This document shows, piece by piece, positions 59,280-64,000 of a stretch of 64,000 bases of DNA (the stretch's first letter is position 1; every line of letters starts with the position of its first letter). The notes beneath the pieces are model-generated. The model had not been told where the DNA came from and searched no databases. It saw nothing but the letters and a program-made list of their open reading frames with translations. Position numbers and translations under genes: made by a program. The DNA lies in NCBI GenBank assembly GCA_030248225.1, contig JASANE010012276.1, positions 1 to 64,000 on the forward strand, given 5' to 3'. The DNA is from Trileptium ribeirensis. Taxonomy: Eukaryota; Nematoda; Enoplea; Enoplida; Thoracostomopsidae.

Positions 59280-59930
59280 AAAATTCACATATGTATAGCA
59301 TAGCACTTTTGGTCAAACCGGGCATATAGTGACGCAACACTAGTTTATAGCTTTATATATAGGTTGTTTGGTACGCTAAATACGTTGATTAGCCTATTTA
59401 GAGTCCAATACGACTTTTTCATTACTTTTTCATATATTTTCATTGGTTTTACGGTAAATGAACCGGATTGCCAAAGTCTGTCTTCAATGTTCTATGTGTA
59501 GGTTTTTTCGTATGCTGGATACGATGGTTTGGTTAGAAATTTGCACAAATACTTCGTACCTTTTAAGTTGTTTTCGTGGGTTAAGGTTCGAAGAGGTTTT
59601 GGGATTTTCAATGGGTTCAGGTTTATAGAGGTTTTAGTATAGTATAACATCAAACACAAAACCGGCTACATGGTGATTTCACAAATTGCCACGTGATGAA
59701 ACCACGTTCACTTCGTGTCACCCTCGCTTGCAAGTTACTAGTTCTAGCTAGGAAAATGGGTATTTAGGAGATAGACGATAGATCGAGGAAGGTCTAGTAT
59801 ACTTTTTAATGGTATAGTATGATTATCACGCAGCCAAACAAAGTATCAAATTTTACTCTGAAATTTTACAAACATTTGGATGTCTAGCATGTGTTTTGAA
59901 ACAATTAAAGTATTTGAAACCATAGGTGTC
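59280..59930. other. no assignable gene
   Basis: AT-rich with TACGCTAAATACGTTGATTAG-like and TATGCTGGATACGATGGTTTGG-like phrases repeated once (about 59372 and 59512), suggesting an old duplication of about 140 bp. Nothing else recognised. Confidence 0.35.
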
Positions 59931-60270
59931 GAAGGTCCGTCGGCTTAAGGGGTAGACTGTCGGCGGGGGTGAGGGAGGTGCCCAGGGGATAGAAACCGCC
60001 ATCATTTTAACAATTTTATCCAATTTTGAAGCAATACGGATTCGCATTGCCAGCAAAATCCAAGTGACGCGACGGTCCTGGCTCTGTTGTTCCAGAAGCC
60101 CTAACCAAATGAGACATTTCTGATGTTTACATACTTCATGTTCCCCCAGTTCAACTAGGGGATCCGCCAGATGAAACGGAATAATCACCTTCCCACGTAT
60201 TTTCAGCTCTCCTTAGTTCCCTAGTGGGGGCAGCTCATGCCTCCTAGATCTAATTTTGGTAGTTTGGTGA
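59931..60270. repeat. dispersed repeat starting CATAGGTGTCGAA (copy 2)
   Basis: Starts CATAGGTGTCGAAGGTCCGT, with GC-rich text following. Same start as 41276 and close to 61286. The right boundary is uncertain (GTTTGGTGAAACC near 60270). A 111-codon minus frame inside it is treated as non-coding. Confidence 0.5.
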
Positions 60271-60446
60271 AACCAGGTATACAGAGGCATTGTTAATTTT
60301 GCTTATTTTATTTTAATGACCAGAGCGCAAGAGATACAATGTAGATTTTTAATGCTACGCTTAAATGACATAAAGGCATCAAACATTGTTGACACAGCTC
60401 GACGGTCGCTCTTATCGCTCAGCACGGGCTATGAGACAGATATGAA

Positions 60447-60733
60447 TCATTTCGCCAGTTCTGATTGAAAATTATGTTTCGCAAGCCTGCGGTTCTGCAT
60501 CAGCAACCATTTGACTTTTTGATGTCGTAAGTGTTCAAACAAATAGAGGGCGATTAGTCTTGGGGATAGGTATACATTAGCAGCCGCCGTCGCCACATGT
60601 CTCGTGCCATTTGTAAAACGTGACCGACTGTTGCGTTTCAGTCCATTGTTGAGCGAATGATTAGCGAGATCGAGCGATTCATTATATGTATAAGTTTCTG
60701 GGGTCACCCTAATTTCACTCGCGCATAAAAACA
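60447..60733 (-). CDS. candidate terminal exon with downstream poly(A) signal, minus strand
   Basis: A good acceptor, GAGCACTTCCAG| (ending at 60734), is followed by two bases and 94 codons with no stop, then TGA at 60447. AATAAA lies on the same strand at 60312-60307, about 135 bases beyond the stop, giving a plausible 3' UTR. The peptide is polar and basic: EIRVTPETYTYNESLDLANH, then KRNSRSRFTNGTRHVATAAA, ending QNRRLAKHNFQSELAK. GC content is higher than in the flanking DNA. Incoming phase is 1. No domain recognised and no upstream exon assigned; upstream on this strand the window continues for another 3 kb. Confidence 0.45.
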
Positions 60734-60752
60734 CTGGAAGTGCTCAAATACA

Positions 60753-60872
60753 TAAATGTACCAAAAAACACGTCATATGGTCACAGACAAATGTACCAGA
60801 TTGAAACATGAAAAATGTACTCTAAAAACACGGAATTTGGTCAGACGTAAATCTTGCAGATTGACCAAACCC
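60753..60872. repeat. imperfect tandem duplication, about 60 bp units
   Basis: AAATGTACC, then AAAAAACACG, TATGGTCACAGAC and CAGATTGA are repeated as AAATGTACT, TAAAAACACG, TTTGGTCAGAC and CAGATTGA. Two units only, immediately upstream (minus strand) of the exon at 60447-60733. Confidence 0.5.
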
Positions 60873-61285
60873 TGCAACGTTAATAAGAACAATATCAACA
60901 TATAAAGAGTTCATATGGAAAATTCTGTTTTGCTAGATAAACTACAAAAAAACTCATATAACTAGAACGGTGGCGTAGTGACATTGTTGTTTTTTCAAAT
61001 AGATCTAACGGATTTTCAACTTCAATGCAAAACTTTTTAAATTTGGCTACAGAAACGTCTAACCAAAGCTCTTATGACTTAACTCATATACACATATCAT
61101 CACTAACGATTTAATATTTTAGGCGTATCGCTCAATGAAAATTTGTTTATCAATTTTGTTTTTAAAATTTCTGAAGCCACGGCATAACGCCAAAAAATAT
61201 AATAAACCCGTGAAGATCAAGACAGTGTAGGAGAAGTTCCAAATGCCTGCGTGCTTATAAAATTTACAGTTGACTACCTTAAATG
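60873..61285. other. no assignable gene
   Basis: AT-rich, nothing recognised. A minus frame at 61119-61343 overlaps the following repeat. Confidence 0.35.
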
Positions 61286-61700
61286 TATAGGTGACGAAGG
61301 TCCATCGGCAAAAGGGGTGTTGATGGTCGCAATGGGAGTGCATTTAAAATTTTGGAATATAGAAAAAGTCAAAACTTAGCCTAACATTTCCAGCCATTTT
61401 CAATAATCCATTTCTAATTTCAGTTATTTTAAGCCAATTTTATTCAAATTTTTGCCAACTTTACGCCAAATTATTGCTAAAATTTTCGCTAAAATTATTG
61501 CTAAAACTTGGAAGCAAAAGCAGTGCCGTCAACATAAAGGCCCCAACCATTATTTCTCATGAGCGATTGTGAATATTTTGACTTCCGTTTTTATTGTGCT
61601 GCACGTTAAATACTTGGTGCCCAATAAAACAATTACATTCAAATCAAATAATCAAGTCTCTCAGGGGGGTCATCTGGTTGGTGCAGGATGAGAGTGTCGG
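61286..61700. repeat. dispersed repeat starting TATAGGTGACGAA (copy 3)
   Basis: Starts TATAGGTGACGAAGGTCCAT and has a T-rich core of GCTAAAATT and GCCAATTTT phrases (61440-61510) similar to those of 41276 and of the 224-890 element. Right boundary unclear. Confidence 0.5.
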
Positions 61701-62565
61701 TGCGGCGCCTTATATGCATATGAGTTCGGACCCTGCGACGCTGCCAGGTGGGGGTTAAACGACTTGTAAGGGGATCATTAGCGCTTCGCACAGGGTGAGT
61801 TGCGTTTCTCATGTGAGTCGGGGGTTTACTCTCTGCTCCATATGGTTATGTTTCAACCACAATTTTGTGTTTTTATGCTTCACTGAATTGCTGCTTAATT
61901 GTTAAACATTTTTCAATACAAACCATGAAACTGCTAATATTAATGTTTTCAATGAACAGCAACGGTCCAATCCGCGTATCCAACTGTTCCAAACAGTGCA
62001 TGCTCATATTTCCGTGGCGAAATATGGAAATTAATTTTATAAGGATAGTGATAATGATAAATTGAAATGTTATTTAAAATTGTTAGTTTTATCTGTTTTG
62101 CCGAATTGCTAAGCTGCATGTCTAAATTTCCAAGATAAAAGTTCGGTTTCACATAGTTGTGAAACATCTATTTTACTTTTGAACGGAAATAAGCCAAGCT
62201 GGTGGGAGGTGGGCGTAGCGTTATGTCCTTAAATAAGAATAGCTTTTGCGGAGGTCGGGAGCGGATTGACGAAAGTCGATGATTATTGGAATATTCATTA
62301 ATTGTTACTTGTAACGAATTGCGTTTGATCTTTACACAATAAACGTTTACTGTGTTACTGGTGATAAAGTTGAGCTTATAGTTTGTAAAGCATCCAAAGC
62401 AGTGTTTATATTTGTATCTTTTAGAAAAATATTCTTATAGTCTGGAACGGTGAATAGAATTTCGTGCTATTGTGTATTAACGAGATTAAAAGGACTATTA
62501 TGCGTTTTCTGGTTGGCAGTATATATTTCCGTACAGTTGCCTCTAATATCTGTCTATGTAGAAAT
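61701..62565. other. no assignable gene
   Basis: Frames 61865-62065 (plus) and 61949-62167 (minus) overlap and lack support. Nothing recognised. Confidence 0.35.
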
Positions 62566-62945
62566 ATGGGCCCTCCTTGGGTTGGGGGGGGGAAATCAGG
62601 GAAGGGGCCCACCATCTTTTCAGGTATAGCCCCATAGTCTCTGGACCCCCAATCATCTCTCACCCCCAAAACTGATCTCTTCGAGATCAGGGTCAATCCT
62701 TTTCAGGTATAACCTCTGATATGCTGATCAACATTCTTTTATTTTCGGATTTTTGGGGGATATGGAGGCTTTTCTGGCAATTTTTTTCCTAAAGCTTCGC
62801 TTTAAGATTCTTCCGCCTAACCCCCCGGGGGGTAATTTTTCCCGCTCTTTCCAATGGAGAAGGTTTCAGGGCTCTATCTCTTAAGGGGGCTTCAGCAAGG
62901 GGCCCTAATTTCAGGGGTCGGAATTTTTTTAAAAATGTGGATTTT
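62566..62945. repeat. GC-rich block with GGGCCC ends, probable DNA-element fragment
   Basis: Begins GGGCCCTCCTTGGGTTGGGG and includes GGGGCCCACC, a doubled TTTTCAGGTATA and CCCCCCGGGGGG. Near its other end AGCAAGGGGCCCTAAT gives a weak inverted match to the start. Composition contrasts sharply with the AT-rich flanks. Frames over it on either strand are probably not coding. Confidence 0.45.
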
Positions 62946-63256
62946 GGGTTTTTTTTTACATTTTTACCATAAATTTTTATTCGATCGATCGATTTGGCTC
63001 AAGTTTGGACATGAAATAGAAGATCCCACGCGCTATCGAACGGTGTATGGTACGAATCCGTACTTAGTTTACGAAATCCGTAGGTAGTCAGGGTAACGAC
63101 ATATGGAGCCCGATACTGGCAATGCAAGCGAAAACTGATATTTTTAAATGAAATTCTTATGCGTTTAAATAAATGGATTTTTGGCATTCGTCATATCGTG
63201 ATTAGGTTTAGTGGGAGAACAGCTTAGTACGGGGTGTCCGGTTGGCGGAGCCCCCC

Positions 63257-63430
63257 GGCTTAGGCTTAGGCTTAGTCTAAGACTTAGGCTTAGTCTAAGG
63301 CTTAGGCTTAAGCTTAGGCTTAGTCTAAGGCTTAGGCTTAGTCTAAGGCTCAGGCTTAGTCTAAGACTTGGGCTTAGTCTAAGGCTTAGGTTTAGGCTTA
63401 GGCTTAGTCTAAGGATTAGGCTTAGTCTAA
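63257..63430. repeat. degenerate GCTTAG/CTAAGC hexamer array
   Basis: About 29 hexamer-length units of GGCTTA, interleaved with the inverted TCTAAG at roughly 18 bp spacing. It follows GGCGGAGCCCCCCGG, as the shorter stretch at 10384 follows GGCGGCCCCCCG. The long leucine/serine/arginine repeat frames on both strands are a consequence of the hexamer and not genes. TTAGGC is a nematode telomere unit, but the mixed orientation here argues against a telomere. Confidence 0.85.
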
Positions 63431-63475
63431 CATTTATATTGCAACGTAAATTATAACAACTTACAACTAAAAAGG

Positions 63476-63720
63476 ATGTTGATCGCGAATTTAGCCCACT
63501 ACAGCTCCGACGATGTAGTGGGAGAAACGGCAGCACCACTGAAACTCGATCAAAGTACGGTGGAACAATGTGTCGGGTATGCCTTGTCGACGCCTCATGA
63601 AGTTCTTAAGGGTTCCCCAGAGGCCATCGATGTTCTGCGTGTGGGCATGGACGTTGTCTGGGTTAACAAACTGGCGGTTGTGATGATTGACCGTTGCATG
63701 AAGATATGGCTGCGGATGGG
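63476..63720 (+). CDS. GC-rich coding-like ORF, possible exon or decayed transposon gene
   Basis: The ATG at 63476 opens 81 codons plus two bases of convincing protein: HYSSDDVVGETAAPLKL, then EQCVGYALSTPHEVLKGSPE, then DVLRVGMDVVWVNKLAVVM and ending MKIWLRMG. It closes at ATGGG|GTAAGCGG, a possible donor. Read straight through the TAA, the same frame stays open for 38 further codons that also look coding (ETLDISLVTVREYACAGPY, then LLDKRYDGRP) before a second TAA at about 63832. This favours a protein-coding region broken by one stop, such as an old transposon gene, over a spliced exon. GC content is well above the window average. No family recognised. Confidence 0.4.
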
Positions 63721-64000
63721 GTAAGCGGCGGAGACCTTGGACATAAGTTTGGTAACTGTCCGTGAATACGCGTGTGCCGGGCCGTATATGTTGCTGGATA
63801 AGAGGTATGATGGTCGCCCTTAAAAATTTCTAGGCCCTCAAACAGTAGGATGTTGCTGCCCGCCCCTATTTTTTTGTAAAATGTTTCGCAAATTGTCGTG
63901 ACAAAATTTCACGCCTTCGGCGCGCGGAATATTAATACAGATGTAAGCATTCAATAGCTGCAGCAGCGCTCCTTTGCTATACACCGTTTTTCTTAATAGT
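63721..64000. other. continuation of the 63476 frame, then unassigned sequence
   Basis: To about 63834 the frame of the preceding ORF remains open after its TAA. Beyond it there is a GC-rich inverted piece (CGCCTTCGGCGCGCGG at 63913) and nothing else I can name before the window ends. Confidence 0.35.

Noticed and set aside
63257..63430. Telomere or chromosome end made of TTAGGC
   Set aside because: The array is short, mixed in orientation and embedded in unrelated sequence; a similar fragment lies inside a hAT-like element.
63165..63539. Long LSLRLSLSL-type repeat proteins on both strands
   Set aside because: They are translations of the GCTTAG hexamer array and exist in several frames at once.
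949..63720. All four exon candidates that end in GTAAGT/GTAAGC share splice phase 2
   Set aside because: This is an artefact of how they were noticed: a frame that stops in the TAA of G|GTAAG must be two bases into a codon at the donor. It is not evidence that the exons belong together.
1..64000. CRISPR array, operon, bacterial promoter, riboswitch, tRNA or rRNA gene
   Set aside because: No direct repeats with spacers, no ribosome-binding-site-led gene strings, no full A/B-box tRNA or rRNA core seen; the window is eukaryotic in character.

Overview
This window reads as nuclear DNA of an animal, most likely an AT-rich invertebrate genome. The evidence is split coding segments with GT/AG borders, a CR1/L2/Jockey-like LINE tail, mariner-type and hAT-type elements, and many MITE-like elements. 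There are no long open reading frames, operons, bacterial signals, tRNAs or rRNAs. I cannot name the species. Most of the 64 kb looks like intron or intergenic DNA loaded with decayed transposons, and no recognisable conserved gene is complete here.

Layout. 0.2-1.4 kb: a hAT-like element, then a candidate exon closing on a GTAAGT donor. 4.3-6.0 kb: two copies of a ~525 bp inverted-repeat element (family A; third copy at 33 kb). 7.5-13.4 kb: a 145 bp tandem duplication sits just upstream of an exon encoding a signal peptide (7889-7943). A phase-compatible candidate exon lies at 13360. Between them are a TTAA-flanked MITE and a hAT-like element with a second hAT-like element nested in it. 15.7-21 kb: degenerate tandem repeats, two inverted-repeat element families (one copy interrupted by a hAT-like element with a perfect 8 bp target duplication) and a hairpin repeat. 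24.6-26.6 kb: a candidate exon and a 5'-truncated LINE. 30.8-32.0 kb: ten 119-125 bp tandem units carrying a repeated nuclear-receptor-like DR1 motif. 35.8-36.3 kb: candidate minus-strand coding sequence. 40.6 kb: another candidate exon. 46.3 and 54.4 kb: two opposite copies of a PIF/Harbinger-like MITE, the second inside a broken mariner-type transposase. 52-53.3 kb: several coding-like fragments. 57-59 kb: remains of a Gypsy-like retroelement, with a Gag piece and a chromodomain-like tail and most of Pol missing. 60.4 kb: a candidate terminal exon. 63.2-63.8 kb: a GCTTAG hexamer array followed by a GC-rich coding-like ORF.

Host-gene calls rest on splice-site signals and reading-frame quality only, with no homology I can name, so they carry low to moderate confidence. 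The transposon calls rest on terminal inverted repeats, target-site duplications and family motifs visible in the sequence and are firmer. Nothing here resembles a defence system, a biosynthetic cluster or another multi-gene machine. The most distinctive structures are the DR1-bearing satellite, the duplicated segment ahead of the signal-peptide exon, and the nested transposons.
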